Virus record (IMG/VR): IMGVR_UViG_3300034012_002969
Span: 1 to 43,028 of that record
Length of the DNA: 43,028 nucleotides
Reading direction: 5' to 3' (one strand)
Origin: a virus
Positions 17,401-24,984 of this stretch are shown here, in pieces (position 1 is the stretch's first letter; each line of letters begins with the position of its first letter). The position numbers and the translations under genes are program-made. The notes under the pieces were generated by a model. It was not told the origin of the DNA. It searched no databases and saw only the letters and a program-made list of their open reading frames with translations.

Positions 17401-17720
17401 TGATCTATGTCCGCAATTTCTGGGTCCGCCGCACGTGGACTGATTCCTATGGACGACCTGTTCTCTCCCAGGCGCTATATCAGGGCGAAAAGAACATCAC
17501 CATCAACCATGCAGCCCACCCATGGGAGATATGGAACTACGCGACGTGGTATTCGGAGGCGGTTGTCCCCGACACCCCGAACGAACGGGTTGCTCGCGGT
17601 CGTGCCCCCGAGTGGGCAACGCACTACATGCTGGTGCTGAACTGGCAGAACATTCGCGAGTGCGACCCGGTGGCGTGTCCGAACCTCTACCTCACCGACT
17701 TCTATGCCAATGTAGTGTAG
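14445..17720 (+). CDS. Tailspike protein (beta-helix, probable polysaccharide-binding/degrading), 1091 aa
   Basis: Residues 1-100: the Ig-like module shared with its two neighbours. Residues 110-155: linker (GELPATSPLQLTDQIAVSRG) common in phage fibres. Residues about 159-172 (VYITPEQFGAIGDG) are the classic entry to a pectate-lyase-like beta-helix spike. Residues about 265-410 look like a carbohydrate-binding beta-sandwich (NLVTNPSFNSGATGW opening). Helix-like rungs follow, then a G-G-T-S-G-A-T-A motif domain near 615-675 and a beta-rich C-terminus. Such trimers bind and often cleave capsule or O-antigen. I cannot point to specific catalytic residues. AAGGA lies about 8 bases before the ATG. 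The next gene starts directly after the stop. Confidence 0.88.
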   Translation: MSGATGAQYIEGSTATFRARLLDIDGNPVDPSNVRMLVLAPDATESYLATTSLDGGSIIGTVHLTRHGTWRYRFESTIEPYAVFEEYFSVQKRGVPPLPGPGGSAPTLATNWRIGELPATSPLQLTDQIAVSRGAPATTYRGTVGDIVSLVQTQNVSDVYITPEQFGAIGDGESHPAFEVLGVDTLEELQEWNNGMYAFADSIGNEMDWLGLQAALRAGGEVRGTPGAVYVANKTIAVWNGHVQWDGRGCVWSFQGQEEVLDDGSNLVTNPSFNSGATGWQNTILAPRVDVVFAGGKATFTDPPVTFTPGESHFGQFGQQMTIPPGKWTVRARVKLSEGASQGYWGARLLGMGFFKDGPGLGGWAWPDPLYAISSAGATVASPFDGWMEFDIEAPEEVTAWLTFSGFNCDWEVQEVRLSPFLMNFSVWCSGDFVSGRQYDETELRNFKIVGPAQRDWWGDERYGFQNPEFAGPFISGFLHKSFAGESARANLVNVHIREFFRGVHFSDQAFLIRHTAVTIGACGECVYFQPAVRNAGENLRFTDCILFNSGVAVHAAGGAEWNFVGTSIDFCRVLVRGRKGAVLNFTNHHFEFNASETRIWFSTVDSPLGWNRTITGGTSGATAKVLISDRQGNPWAERTPSVVVEVLSGTFLHGETVTDGVGGSAVVDGGVAWGEPLVDLDGGSYMIMPSGEWLQSGAGHRGGLHAVRVNTTQDTVAFGDVWAYNLLTASGDWGVGAGRIVFNNHLGPGNPLFPTMLLRNQQMDAFAGNGGIAGTGTWEDQGFSGPEDEIGIDFSAHSPGGAEAPSSRGLIPWEQEVRVDRAVFRTAGNASLALDINEVYTGGTELRVFIPVRAGKIVLPEFWFSKPEVKANRTHGPFTSGLPLAGDTIYVNISEGKTLAIIEDKHVQWLGGNGPRPGWSVTLASVTGNPGGVANAVWNATHAVVERLDAFRFTIDLGVGNAATSTVANAGGAAVEATYTQTNVLIYVRNFWVRRTWTDSYGRPVLSQALYQGEKNITINHAAHPWEIWNYATWYSEAVVPDTPNERVARGRAPEWATHYMLVLNWQNIRECDPVACPNLYLTDFYANVV

Positions 17721-18053
17721 ATGATGGCTGCGATTCCCAAAGGCCAGAGCGCAGAGCGTCCGCCGGTAGACTCCTACCATGAGGGGGGCTCGCTACGCCT
17801 CGGCGCGACGTTGACGGACCACGCTGGGAATCCAGTCTCGGCAGTGTCCGTGCGCTTGCTCGTTGTGCGTCCGGATGGCAGCGTGCGGCAAGTGCCTGTG
17901 CGAAATGATGGGGCGCGGTGTGTGGGGATTGTCGCGCTGACGCTTCCCGGCACATGGCATTACCGTTTCGAGAACACCCCGATTCCGAAGACCGCTTACG
18001 AATCCACCTTCTACGTCAGCAAGCGGCTCGTGCCGCCCCTGGAGCAGCCATGA
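17721..18053 (+). CDS. Second stand-alone copy of the tailspike N-terminal module, 110 aa
   Basis: Third member of the local family: LTDHAGNPVSAVSVRLLVVRPD, then VALTLPGTWHYRFENT and FYVSKRLVPPLEQP align with the ends of the other two copies. It differs by a 20-residue charged leader (MMAAIPKGQSAERPPVDSYH). ATG 17721 follows the tailspike stop with no gap, and the stop overlaps the endolysin start by 4 bases (ATGA), so all three are probably translated in series. As with the first free copy, an adaptor or capping role at the spike base is the best guess. Confidence 0.8.
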   Translation: MMAAIPKGQSAERPPVDSYHEGGSLRLGATLTDHAGNPVSAVSVRLLVVRPDGSVRQVPVRNDGARCVGIVALTLPGTWHYRFENTPIPKTAYESTFYVSKRLVPPLEQP

Positions 18054-18640
18054 ACGCCCCCTACACCAAGCTGGTCGAAGCCGACTACCAAGAAGCCGCG
18101 CAGAAGCTGGGGTGCTCCATCGCGGCGGTGAAGGCTGTAGCGCACGTCGAGAGTGCCGGTTCCGGGTTTCTGCCGGATGGGCGCCCGACGATTCTCTATG
18201 AAGCGCATGTGTTCTACCGGCTGACAAAGGGCCGGTTCCCTGCTGCCCTGGATCGCTTCGGCGTCCCGCTCGCGGTGCCGAGGTGGAACCGCAGCCTGTA
18301 TGGGGCCTCCGGCGCTCACCAGTATACCCGCCTGGAGGATGCCAAGGCTCTGGCTCCCGACGAGGCCCAGATGTCGTGCTCCTGGGGCATATTTCAGGTG
18401 ATGGGCTTCAACTGGGGCATGCTCCGCTACAACAGCCTGGGCGACTTCCTACACTGCATGCTGTCGGCGTCGGGGCAGCTTGATGGATTCGTCCGTTTCA
18501 TCCGAATCAATGGCCTTGCGAAACCTTTGATCGACCTCAATTGGGCAGAATTTGCCCGGCGCTATAATGGTCCTGACTATGCAAAGAACGCATATGATGC
18601 AAAAATGGCGGCTGCCTACACCACGTTCGCACGAAAATAG
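18050..18640 (+). CDS. Endolysin, N-acetylmuramidase family (DUF3380-type), 196 aa
   Basis: Cuts peptidoglycan glycan strands at the end of infection. AVKAVAHVESAGSGFLPDGR with Glu34, then PTILYEAHVFYRLTKG, is the conserved core of the N-acetylmuramidase domain (PF11860); SWGIFQVMGFNW and the C-terminal FARRYNGPDYAKNAYDAKMA are also typical. The domain fills the protein and there is no separate cell-wall-binding domain. Glu34 is the likely catalytic acid. No N-terminal signal or anchor segment, so it needs a holin for release. ATG 18050 is chosen because it overlaps the previous stop (ATGA). Confidence 0.93.
   Translation: MNAPYTKLVEADYQEAAQKLGCSIAAVKAVAHVESAGSGFLPDGRPTILYEAHVFYRLTKGRFPAALDRFGVPLAVPRWNRSLYGASGAHQYTRLEDAKALAPDEAQMSCSWGIFQVMGFNWGMLRYNSLGDFLHCMLSASGQLDGFVRFIRINGLAKPLIDLNWAEFARRYNGPDYAKNAYDAKMAAAYTTFARK
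18541..18568 (+). promoter_or_regulatory. Possible sigma70-type promoter inside endolysin, ahead of the holin gene
   Basis: A perfect TATAAT (18563-18568) stands 16 bases after TTGGGC (18541-18546), a partial -35. It lies in an A/T-richer patch at the 3' end of the endolysin gene, about 85 bases before the holin-like start. A perfect -10 is rare in this G+C-rich sequence. It could give separate expression of the lysis genes, but the -35 is weak and the match may be chance. Confidence 0.3.
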
Positions 18641-18653
18641 ACGGAGGCAGCAC

Positions 18654-19028
18654 ATGGCGTTCAATGATATGGGTGTGGCGGACCTCGCCGCCCAAGGTGC
18701 TGCCGCAGGAGGGCTTGGCATGATCGGACGGCTGCTCGCGCTCGCGCGTGCATCGCGCCGGCCTTCGGGCTGGTCGCTGTTGTGGGAAATCCCCATCGCC
18801 TGTGGTATGGGTGTTGTCGGGAAGGGGGTTGCGGAGGCGCTTGGGGTTGACGGGTTTCAGCACTACGCTGTCGTCATCGCGATTGCCTATGCCGGCCCCC
18901 GCATGATCGACATCCTGCTCGCGCGCTATGGCTTCGCCCTTCAGGAACAAGCCACGAAAGTGGAAGCCAAGAAGACAACGCCTGATTCGCCGCCCGAACC
19001 AGAATCGAAGAAGGACACTGCACCATGA
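18654..19028 (+). CDS. Putative holin, 124 aa
   Basis: Directly follows the endolysin. Two clear hydrophobic segments (about 43-62, EIPIACGMGVVGKGVAEAL, and about 68-87, HYAVVIAIAYAGPRMIDILL) and a weaker Ala/Gly-rich one at 9-28 are followed by a 35-residue charged tail (KVEAKKTTPDSPPEPESKKD), the layout of phage holins of the LydA/superfamily III kind. It would assemble in the inner membrane and open it on schedule for the endolysin. The start MAFNDMG has GGAGG 8-9 bases upstream; longer in-frame starts lie inside the endolysin gene. Overlaps the next gene by 4 bases. Confidence 0.72.
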   Translation: MAFNDMGVADLAAQGAAAGGLGMIGRLLALARASRRPSGWSLLWEIPIACGMGVVGKGVAEALGVDGFQHYAVVIAIAYAGPRMIDILLARYGFALQEQATKVEAKKTTPDSPPEPESKKDTAP

Positions 19029-19213
19029 TGGATTTCCTCCGCAAGCGCGCCAACGAACGGTCCACTGCCGTGACGCTGGTGGCCATCACGCTCCTGTTTT
19101 TCGGCCCGACCCTGGCGCCCGAGCACCGCGACACGATCACCAACCTCGTGCTGGCCCTTCTGGGCCTCGGCGCGGCGGTGCCGGATGGCGCGGTGGTGAA
19201 CTCCAAGGAGTAA
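19025..19213 (+). CDS. Small two-segment membrane protein (second holin or antiholin candidate), 62 aa
   Basis: Translationally coupled to the holin-like gene (ATGA). A basic start (MMDFLRKRANER) is followed by two hydrophobic stretches, about 16-33 (VTLVAITLLFFGPTLA) and about 39-55 (TNLVLALLGLGAAVPDG). Size and build fit a small holin, pinholin or antiholin. I see no separate Rz/Rz1-type spanin gene in the window: no lipobox-bearing small frame is nested here. Confidence 0.65.
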   Translation: MMDFLRKRANERSTAVTLVAITLLFFGPTLAPEHRDTITNLVLALLGLGAAVPDGAVVNSKE

Positions 19214-19217
19214 CCCA

Positions 19218-21083
19218 ATGACCGGCATGCGGATTGCCAATTTCGGCGGAATGATTCCGTTGGTGTCGTCGCGGCTTCTGCCCGACAACATGGCGTCCGC
19301 TGCCGTGAATACCCATCTGCGTTCGGGAGAACTGCGGGGCGTGCGCCAGCCGCAGCTTCTCCATGACTTCGTGAGCGGAGGCCCCTTCCGCAAGGCGTAT
19401 CGGATTCCGGACCCCACGGACCCCGACGAGCCGGTATGGGTCGGCCTGCTGTCGCGGCACGGCAAGGTGCATGCCAACCCCCTGGTCAATGACGCCTTCA
19501 ACCGATTCCTCAAGCTGGACGAGAATCAGCCCGGCACTGCTGCGCCGCTGGAAGTGAACAGCCTGGAGCGCGTGAAGGATGCGGACCCGTGGCTGCTGCT
19601 GGGTGTGCCGCCCCCAGCTATCGCCCCCACGCTGACGCCCGTTGGGGGCGCCACGCTGACCGAGACACGCGCATACGTCTACACATATGTGAATCTGTTT
19701 GGGGAAGAAGGCCCGCCGTCCCCGCCAGTGTCCGCCAGCGCGTTCCATGATGCGTCGTGGAATCTGTCAGCCCTGGTTGATCCCGCCTTCGCCGCCGACC
19801 ACGGCATCACCAAGATGCGAATCTACCGCACCATCAGCGGCACGCAGGGGGCGGTGTTCTACCGCGTCGCGGAGCAGCTTGTGAATGTGGCAACCTACAG
19901 CGACACGCGGCTCAGTTCGGTGGTGGTGTCGGAAGGTGTGATTCTCGAATCCCAGACCTGGGCACCGCCGGATGACGTGGAGGGTATCGTGGAGATGCCC
20001 AACGGATTCTTCGTGGCCTGGGCCGGGAAGGACATCTTCTTCAGCGAGCCCTACCGCCCTTGGGCTTGGCCCCCGCAGTATGTCGTCTCGACCGCTTCGC
20101 GGATCATCGGCTGTGGGGTGGTGGACCAGACTCTGGTTGTGCTGACCGAATCCGCCCCGGTGCTGTATGTGGGTGCGCGCCCCGACTCCATGCAGGCGGT
20201 GAAGTCGGCGCTGGTGGACCCCTGCATCGAGGCGCGATCCATCGTCCAAGCGCCCGAGGGCGTCTACTACGCCTCGCGCAATGGCCTGCAACTTGTCACC
20301 CCTGCCGGCACCAACAGCGTCACCCGGCAGGCCATCGGCCGCGATGAATGGAACTCGTCCTTCGTGCCGCGAATCAAAGCGGCGGTGTCTTTCGATTCGC
20401 AATACCTCGCCCTGGACGCCGCCGGTGGGGGGTTCTGCTTCGATCCGCGCGACATGAAGGCCGGCATCTCGATGCTGGGCAACATGGAGCCGATGGACAA
20501 CATCTGGACCGACCCGTGGACTTCCGAGGCCCACATGATCGTCGGCAACAAGGTGTATGCCTGGGGGAACCCGACTTCCGGATTCGTCACGGCGGAATGG
20601 GCCAGCAAGGATTTCCACTTCAGCAAGCCGCTCAACTTCGGCGCGCTGTTGGTGTTGGTCGATCCGAACTACATCACGGATTCCTCCACGGACGACATCT
20701 TCACCGAGCCGGTGCCCTATGTCGGGGCGCCGTGGCCCGATTACGCCAGCATCGTCGGCTACAACCTCGTCAACGGCGCCGCCATCAACGGAGCGCCGAC
20801 GTGGGGCGATCCCCCACCGGACAATCCGACCGCCCCGGTGTGGCCCTTCTGGCCCGGCGTGGAGTCCGCCCCTGCCACCTTTGAACTGCCGGAGGGTGCG
20901 GAGATTCTGCTGTCGCTCTACGCGGACAATGGGTTGGTCTGGCAGGGCTACGTCGAGAACGGAATCGTCTACCGCCCCACCTCCGGGTTCAAGGCGGAAG
21001 TCTGGCGGATTCACCTGAAGACGCGAGTCCCGATCCTGAGCGTCCAGATTGCCGAGACAGCCAAGGAACTCGAACGTGTTTAA
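19218..21083 (+). CDS. Putative tail nozzle/tubular protein (T7 gp12-like role), 621 aa
   Basis: Starts MTGMRIANFGGMIPLVSSRL followed by LPDNMASAAVNTHLRSGEL, a pattern I associate with large tail-tube proteins of short-tailed phages. Residues about 140-235 contain a fibronectin-like stretch (TETRAYVYTYVNLFGEEGPP; KMRIYRTISGTQGAVFYRVA). Then come blade-like beta repeats (ESQTWAPPDDVEGIVEMPNG, IFFSEPYRPWAWP, VVLTESAPVLYVG, GVYYASRNGLQLVTP) that suggest a propeller as in T7 gp12. The C-terminus carries one more beta domain. The start has AAGGAG 7-8 bases upstream. Assignment is by architecture and position before the internal virion proteins. Confidence 0.65.
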   Translation: MTGMRIANFGGMIPLVSSRLLPDNMASAAVNTHLRSGELRGVRQPQLLHDFVSGGPFRKAYRIPDPTDPDEPVWVGLLSRHGKVHANPLVNDAFNRFLKLDENQPGTAAPLEVNSLERVKDADPWLLLGVPPPAIAPTLTPVGGATLTETRAYVYTYVNLFGEEGPPSPPVSASAFHDASWNLSALVDPAFAADHGITKMRIYRTISGTQGAVFYRVAEQLVNVATYSDTRLSSVVVSEGVILESQTWAPPDDVEGIVEMPNGFFVAWAGKDIFFSEPYRPWAWPPQYVVSTASRIIGCGVVDQTLVVLTESAPVLYVGARPDSMQAVKSALVDPCIEARSIVQAPEGVYYASRNGLQLVTPAGTNSVTRQAIGRDEWNSSFVPRIKAAVSFDSQYLALDAAGGGFCFDPRDMKAGISMLGNMEPMDNIWTDPWTSEAHMIVGNKVYAWGNPTSGFVTAEWASKDFHFSKPLNFGALLVLVDPNYITDSSTDDIFTEPVPYVGAPWPDYASIVGYNLVNGAAINGAPTWGDPPPDNPTAPVWPFWPGVESAPATFELPEGAEILLSLYADNGLVWQGYVENGIVYRPTSGFKAEVWRIHLKTRVPILSVQIAETAKELERV

Positions 21084-21387
21084 CTACCCGTCGATTCCCG
21101 ATCCCACCAGCGAGGTCGAATCCCTGCGGGCGTCCGTTGCGGCGCTGAAGCAAGTGGTCGAGGTGTTGATCGGCGTTCGCGGTGACACCAAGCTGCGCGC
21201 GTTCACCTATGGCGAGGCTGTGGCCCAACTGCTGCCCTACCGCCCGCCGATGTTTTTCAAGGCTGACTTGCCGGCTGCCTCGGCGCACCCCCGCACTGTC
21301 CTCTATCTGTTCGATCCGACCGCCAACAAGCACCTGATCTTCAGCGATGGTGCCGTATGGCGTTACGCGGACGGAACGGCAGTATGA
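21076..21387 (+). CDS. Small putative tail protein, coiled-coil plus beta domain, 103 aa
   Basis: GTG at 21076 is preceded by AAGGA and overlaps the nozzle gene by 8 bases; the alternative in-frame ATG at 21049 would overlap by 35. Residues 10-40 (TSEVESLRASVAALKQVVEV) form a likely trimeric coiled coil. The remainder (MFFKADLPAASAHPRTVLYL, FDPTANKHLIFSDGAVWRYA) is a short beta domain that recurs in phage fibre and baseplate proteins. Probably a small trimeric tail accessory. The stop overlaps the acetyltransferase start by 4 bases. Confidence 0.65.
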   Translation: MFNYPSIPDPTSEVESLRASVAALKQVVEVLIGVRGDTKLRAFTYGEAVAQLLPYRPPMFFKADLPAASAHPRTVLYLFDPTANKHLIFSDGAVWRYADGTAV

Positions 21388-21878
21388 ATCGGATCGTATT
21401 CAACGATCCACGGGTGGGGCAGTATATCGCTGAACGCGCGAAGTGCGTATTCAATGAAGCCGTGGACAACACTATCGGCGTCGTGGACGATTCCGTAGAC
21501 CCGGAGAGTCCTGCCTATGTCCGAGGCGGTGTTCTGTTTACGAACTACACCCAGACGGCCATCTGGTTGCATATGGCAGGGTGCGGGGGCCGCTGGGCAT
21601 CCCCGACGTTTCTGTGGGTAGTCTTCGATTATGGGTTCAACCAGTTGGGATGCACTCGGCTGTATGGTGTAGTCGAGCAAGCAAACACGCATGCGCTTGG
21701 GCTCGACATGGGGTTGGGATTCGAAATCGAGGCGATCCTCCCTGACATGTTTGCATCAGGGGCCGCAGTCGTAGTATCAATGACTCGCGAGCAGTGCCGG
21801 TGGCTGAATATTAAGCCTCGGACCTTGATGGAGGGTCGGTATGGGCGGTGGAAAGGGTGGGGCTGCGGAGGCCCCTGA
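21384..21878 (+). CDS. GNAT-family N-acetyltransferase-like protein, 164 aa
   Basis: Build and motifs fit the GNAT fold: an N-terminal helix (DPRVGQYIAERAKC), strand pair (GGVLFTNYTQTAIWLHMAG), then FLWVVFDYGFNQLGCTRLYG, VVEQANTHALGLDMGLGFEI and EAILPDMFASGAAVVVSMTR, corresponding to the acetyl-CoA loop region and the late-strand V-x-x-x-N-x-x-(A/S)-x-x-L motif. Phage acetyltransferases of this type often sit next to tail or internal virion genes. The substrate is unknown. Base composition is clearly more A/T-rich than its neighbours, a hint of separate acquisition. ATG 21384 overlaps the previous stop; its last 38 bases overlap the next gene. Confidence 0.72.
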   Translation: MNRIVFNDPRVGQYIAERAKCVFNEAVDNTIGVVDDSVDPESPAYVRGGVLFTNYTQTAIWLHMAGCGGRWASPTFLWVVFDYGFNQLGCTRLYGVVEQANTHALGLDMGLGFEIEAILPDMFASGAAVVVSMTREQCRWLNIKPRTLMEGRYGRWKGWGCGGP

Positions 21879-22707
21879 CTACGCGCCGGTAGCGGCGGCG
21901 AATCGCGAGGCGGCGGAACTGTCGGCCCAGATTGCTCGCGAACAGCTTGCGTGGGCGAAGGAGGTCTACGCCAAGGACAGTGCCGTCACGCAGCGATTCC
22001 TTGATGTGATGATGCCGGCCATGGAGCGCGAGGCGCTGGCCGGTGCGGAGACGCGGGAACGCTACCAATCGGTCTTCCAGCCCGTCGAGGATTCCCTGGT
22101 TGCGGAGGCACGCGACTACGCCACGCCGCAGCGCCAGGAGGTCGAGGCGGGCCGCGCCATGTCCGACGTGCGAATGGCCTACGACGGCCAGCGCAAGGGC
22201 GCCCTGGCCCAACTGGAGGGCTATGGCGTCGATCCCTCCACCGCCCGATTCGGTGCGCTCGACCGAGTCGTCCGTGTTGCGGAGGCAGCCCAGGCGGCAG
22301 GTGCCGCCAACGCCGCGCGTGTTCAGACCGAGAATATTGGCCGTGCCCTGCGGGGTGAAGCAATCAACATCGGTAAGGGGCTTCCCGGCAACGTCGCCCA
22401 GGCATACCAGACCGCCCAGAACTCGGGCGGCGGTGCCGTGCAGTCGAACCTCGCCACGACCGCTTCGGGCGCCAACACGATGGGCACTGGGGTGCAGTGG
22501 AGCGGCCAGCGCCAGGGATTCCTCCAGAACTGGGGGCGCAACATGGATGGGCAGGCCAGCGCCTATGCGGCAGATCAGCAGGCCGCAGCCGCGTCGCAGG
22601 CAGGCATGGGTTCCATCGTTGGCAGTGTCCTCGGCCTCGGCGCCAGCCTCGCCATGCCGGGCAGCGGGAAGACCAGTGCGCTCGCGCGCATCTTTGGCGG
22701 TCCATAA
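21841..22707 (+). CDS. Putative internal virion/DNA-ejection protein, 288 aa
   Basis: Opens MGGGKGGAAEAPDYAPVAAA and continues as a long Ala/Gln-rich helical protein (ANREAAELSAQIAREQLAWA, AKEVYAKDSAV), the hallmark of small internal virion proteins of short-tailed phages that leave the head ahead of the DNA. The C-terminus has a hydrophobic Gly/Ala helix (GMGSIVGSVLGLGASLAMPG, about 255-275) that could insert into a membrane. GGAGGG lies 6-7 bases before the ATG. The start lies inside the acetyltransferase gene, a 38-base overlap. Confidence 0.7.
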   Translation: MGGGKGGAAEAPDYAPVAAANREAAELSAQIAREQLAWAKEVYAKDSAVTQRFLDVMMPAMEREALAGAETRERYQSVFQPVEDSLVAEARDYATPQRQEVEAGRAMSDVRMAYDGQRKGALAQLEGYGVDPSTARFGALDRVVRVAEAAQAAGAANAARVQTENIGRALRGEAINIGKGLPGNVAQAYQTAQNSGGGAVQSNLATTASGANTMGTGVQWSGQRQGFLQNWGRNMDGQASAYAADQQAAAASQAGMGSIVGSVLGLGASLAMPGSGKTSALARIFGGP

Positions 22708-22719
22708 GGAATCACGGGT

Positions 22720-24975
22720 ATGGCATCCTTTGGCGAGGGCTTCGCGAAGGCGTTCACCGACACCTACGGGGCGATGACGCGCGGGCGCTATTTTGGCGCG
22801 CTCGCCACCAAGATGGAGCGCGAGCAGGCCGGCGAGGACGCACACACGGAAGCGACGACCGCCGCAGCAGCGAAGTATGGAATCACGCTGCCCAGCCCGC
22901 AGGCACCCCAGCCTGCCGCGCCGGCACCAGTCCAGGCCGCACCCGTCGAGGGTGGCAGTGATGTCGCGGCCCAGCCGCGCCCCGCTGGCCCTCCGCAGGG
23001 TGGTGGCGCGCTCACGCAGCCAGCGGCTGATGTGCCGCCTCAGCAGTTCCGCCCCAGTAATGTGCAGGCGCCCGTTGCAGCGCCCAGCCAGCCGCGCCCG
23101 CAGCTTGGGGCTTCCGAGCCCGCGCCCGCCCCTGCGCCCGCCCCTGCGCCCGCCCCTGCGCCCGCCCCTGCGCCCGCCAGCGCCGTCGCCCGTGCCATGG
23201 CGCAGCCTGCCCCCGCTCCTGCCCCTGTGACGCCGCAGGGTAGCGCCGTCGCGTCCGCGCTCCAGCCGGAGGAACAGCCTCCGGCCAGTGGTGTATCGTC
23301 CCCGTTCGACGAGCGCACGACGCAGCGCATTTTCGAGACGGTCCAGAAGAACGACGAACCCCTCACCACGATGGTGATGGCTGGCGCGCTGGAGACGGGC
23401 GGCACCATCCAGCGTGAGGAATTGCCCGCGCTGCGCGCGCAGGTGCCGGGGCTGGTGCAGGCGGTGCAGGAATCGCGTGGCGCTGACAAGACGGGTCCAT
23501 TCACCAAGGAGGACTGGAACGGGTTCCTCAAGTCGGTGACTCTCAGCGCGTTGAAGAATCTGCCGTCCGACAAGGCGATGCAGGTGTTCGCCACGATTGA
23601 TAAGGTGCGAATCACCGGGCTTCAGCAGGGCGTCGCGTTCGCCGTGGCGTCGGCCCAGCAGGGGGATATGGAGGGGGCGGCTCGCCTGCTCAACGGCGCC
23701 GTGTCCTTCCTGCCGGATGGCACCAAGCGACACTTCCGCGCCACCAAGGGCGGGCTGGAGATGGAGGTCCAGGGAGAGGATGGTAAGACTGTCTCGAAGA
23801 CCCCCATCGCGCAGGCGGACGTGGAGAAGTTCGGCCTGATGCTGCTCGACCCGATGGCGACGGTGAAACACTATCTCGACAGGGACGTGCAAGCGGAGCG
23901 TGTGCGCCACAACAAAGCCTCGGAGGCGACAGCGGCTGGGAATCTGGCGCTGCGGGGTGAAGAACTGAAGTTCAACCAGAAGCTGCGTGCAGACCAGCAG
24001 ACCGCGCGCCAGGAGGACCGGGAGCGGCAGGCGGCGCTTGATCGCAACGACGCGCAAGGCGTGAAGCTGATGCGCGACTACATCGCTGCCAGCCGCGCGC
24101 TCGCGGACGCGCAGGAGAATGGCGCCAGCCCCGGCACGATGCGGAATCTGCAAGCGCGTCTACTCGCTACGCAGGATGCCTACGAAAACCACCTGCCGTC
24201 CATGTCGGGTAGCGGTGCAGCCAAGGCGGCGTCTGCGGCCGAGGGGGCGCGGACCACGGATGAACGACTCGATCTGGCACGTGGGCGCCAGCGGGACCGC
24301 CAGGACGCGGCGCTGCGGGGCCAGCGGCTGACACCGGATCAGTGGAAGGCGTGGGATGCGGCGCAGGCAGAGTTCTCCGCGCCCGACCCCAACACGAAGA
24401 AGATCGCGCCCGAGGTGGAGTGGGCGTCCGCTCAGTCGCTGGCGGTGTTCCAGAAGAATCCGAATATCCCGCCGCGCGTCATCATGGAGACGCTGGCTCG
24501 CTACCGGAAGGCGTTCCCCAACAAGCCGCTGGAGGACAATCCGGATGGTCTGATGGACACCCGCACCGGGGTTCGCCTGACGATTCCCGGCGTAGTGCCG
24601 GAGACGGCGCGCCCCAAGCCGGGGGCGCCGATGGAGGGCAACGTGGTTCAACCGCCGCCGGCAGCGCCTGCTGCCCGCACGCCGGGCGCGCTCCAGTCGA
24701 TGGTGGGTGCGTCCCGCCCTCGTGAGGCAGCGACTCCATCCACGCCGGCCCCGCTGGACCGTGTGTCCGCTGCTGCGGCGCGTGCCGAAGCGCGTATGCC
24801 GCCGCCTGACGTGTCGGCCCTGGCTGCGCAGCGCGCAACGACACGTATGGAATCCGCCAAGCAGGCTTTGTTGCTGAGTGGCGGGCGGATCAACGCCGCG
24901 CGCATCAAGGAAGTGGCGGACAGTTTCGGTGTGGACGCCGATGCGCTCGCCCGCGCAGTCCAGCCGCGTCGGTAG
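22720..24975 (+). CDS. Putative internal virion protein, Pro/Ala-rich N-terminal half, 751 aa
   Basis: Starts MASFGEGFAKAFTDTYGAMT with an amphipathic helical head (to about 50). A long Pro/Ala/Gln-rich low-complexity stretch follows (about 60-195), including an exact Ala-Pro repeat, then a helical body (200-620). Position between a small ejection-type protein and the giant protein matches the gp14-gp15-gp16 series of T7-like virions, where the three form a trans-envelope channel. No catalytic motif seen. AAGGA is about 7 bases upstream of the ATG. Homology to T7 gp15 is not claimed, only a comparable place and build. Confidence 0.65.
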   Translation: MASFGEGFAKAFTDTYGAMTRGRYFGALATKMEREQAGEDAHTEATTAAAAKYGITLPSPQAPQPAAPAPVQAAPVEGGSDVAAQPRPAGPPQGGGALTQPAADVPPQQFRPSNVQAPVAAPSQPRPQLGASEPAPAPAPAPAPAPAPAPAPASAVARAMAQPAPAPAPVTPQGSAVASALQPEEQPPASGVSSPFDERTTQRIFETVQKNDEPLTTMVMAGALETGGTIQREELPALRAQVPGLVQAVQESRGADKTGPFTKEDWNGFLKSVTLSALKNLPSDKAMQVFATIDKVRITGLQQGVAFAVASAQQGDMEGAARLLNGAVSFLPDGTKRHFRATKGGLEMEVQGEDGKTVSKTPIAQADVEKFGLMLLDPMATVKHYLDRDVQAERVRHNKASEATAAGNLALRGEELKFNQKLRADQQTARQEDRERQAALDRNDAQGVKLMRDYIAASRALADAQENGASPGTMRNLQARLLATQDAYENHLPSMSGSGAAKAASAAEGARTTDERLDLARGRQRDRQDAALRGQRLTPDQWKAWDAAQAEFSAPDPNTKKIAPEVEWASAQSLAVFQKNPNIPPRVIMETLARYRKAFPNKPLEDNPDGLMDTRTGVRLTIPGVVPETARPKPGAPMEGNVVQPPPAAPAARTPGALQSMVGASRPREAATPSTPAPLDRVSAAAARAEARMPPPDVSALAAQRATTRMESAKQALLLSGGRINAARIKEVADSFGVDADALARAVQPRR
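23120..23178 (+). repeat. 12-bp tandem repeat coding Ala-Pro-Ala-Pro
   Basis: Five head-to-tail copies of CCTGCGCCCGCC (first copy one base different) encode an uninterrupted (Ala-Pro) run. The copies are identical in DNA as well as protein, so this array is recent and liable to slip in length between isolates. (Ala-Pro) runs make stiff extended linkers. Confidence 0.85.
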
Positions 24976-24984
24976 GAGCCTACC

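Noticed and set aside
23120-23178. The 12-bp repeats as an origin or regulator-binding array
   Set aside because: They are in frame within a Pro/Ala-rich coding linker and are explained by (Ala-Pro) coding and slippage.
21811-24153. A 780-residue leftward open frame opposite the internal virion proteins
   Set aside because: Low-complexity Arg/Gly/His-rich translation created by the Ala/Pro repeats of the true rightward genes.
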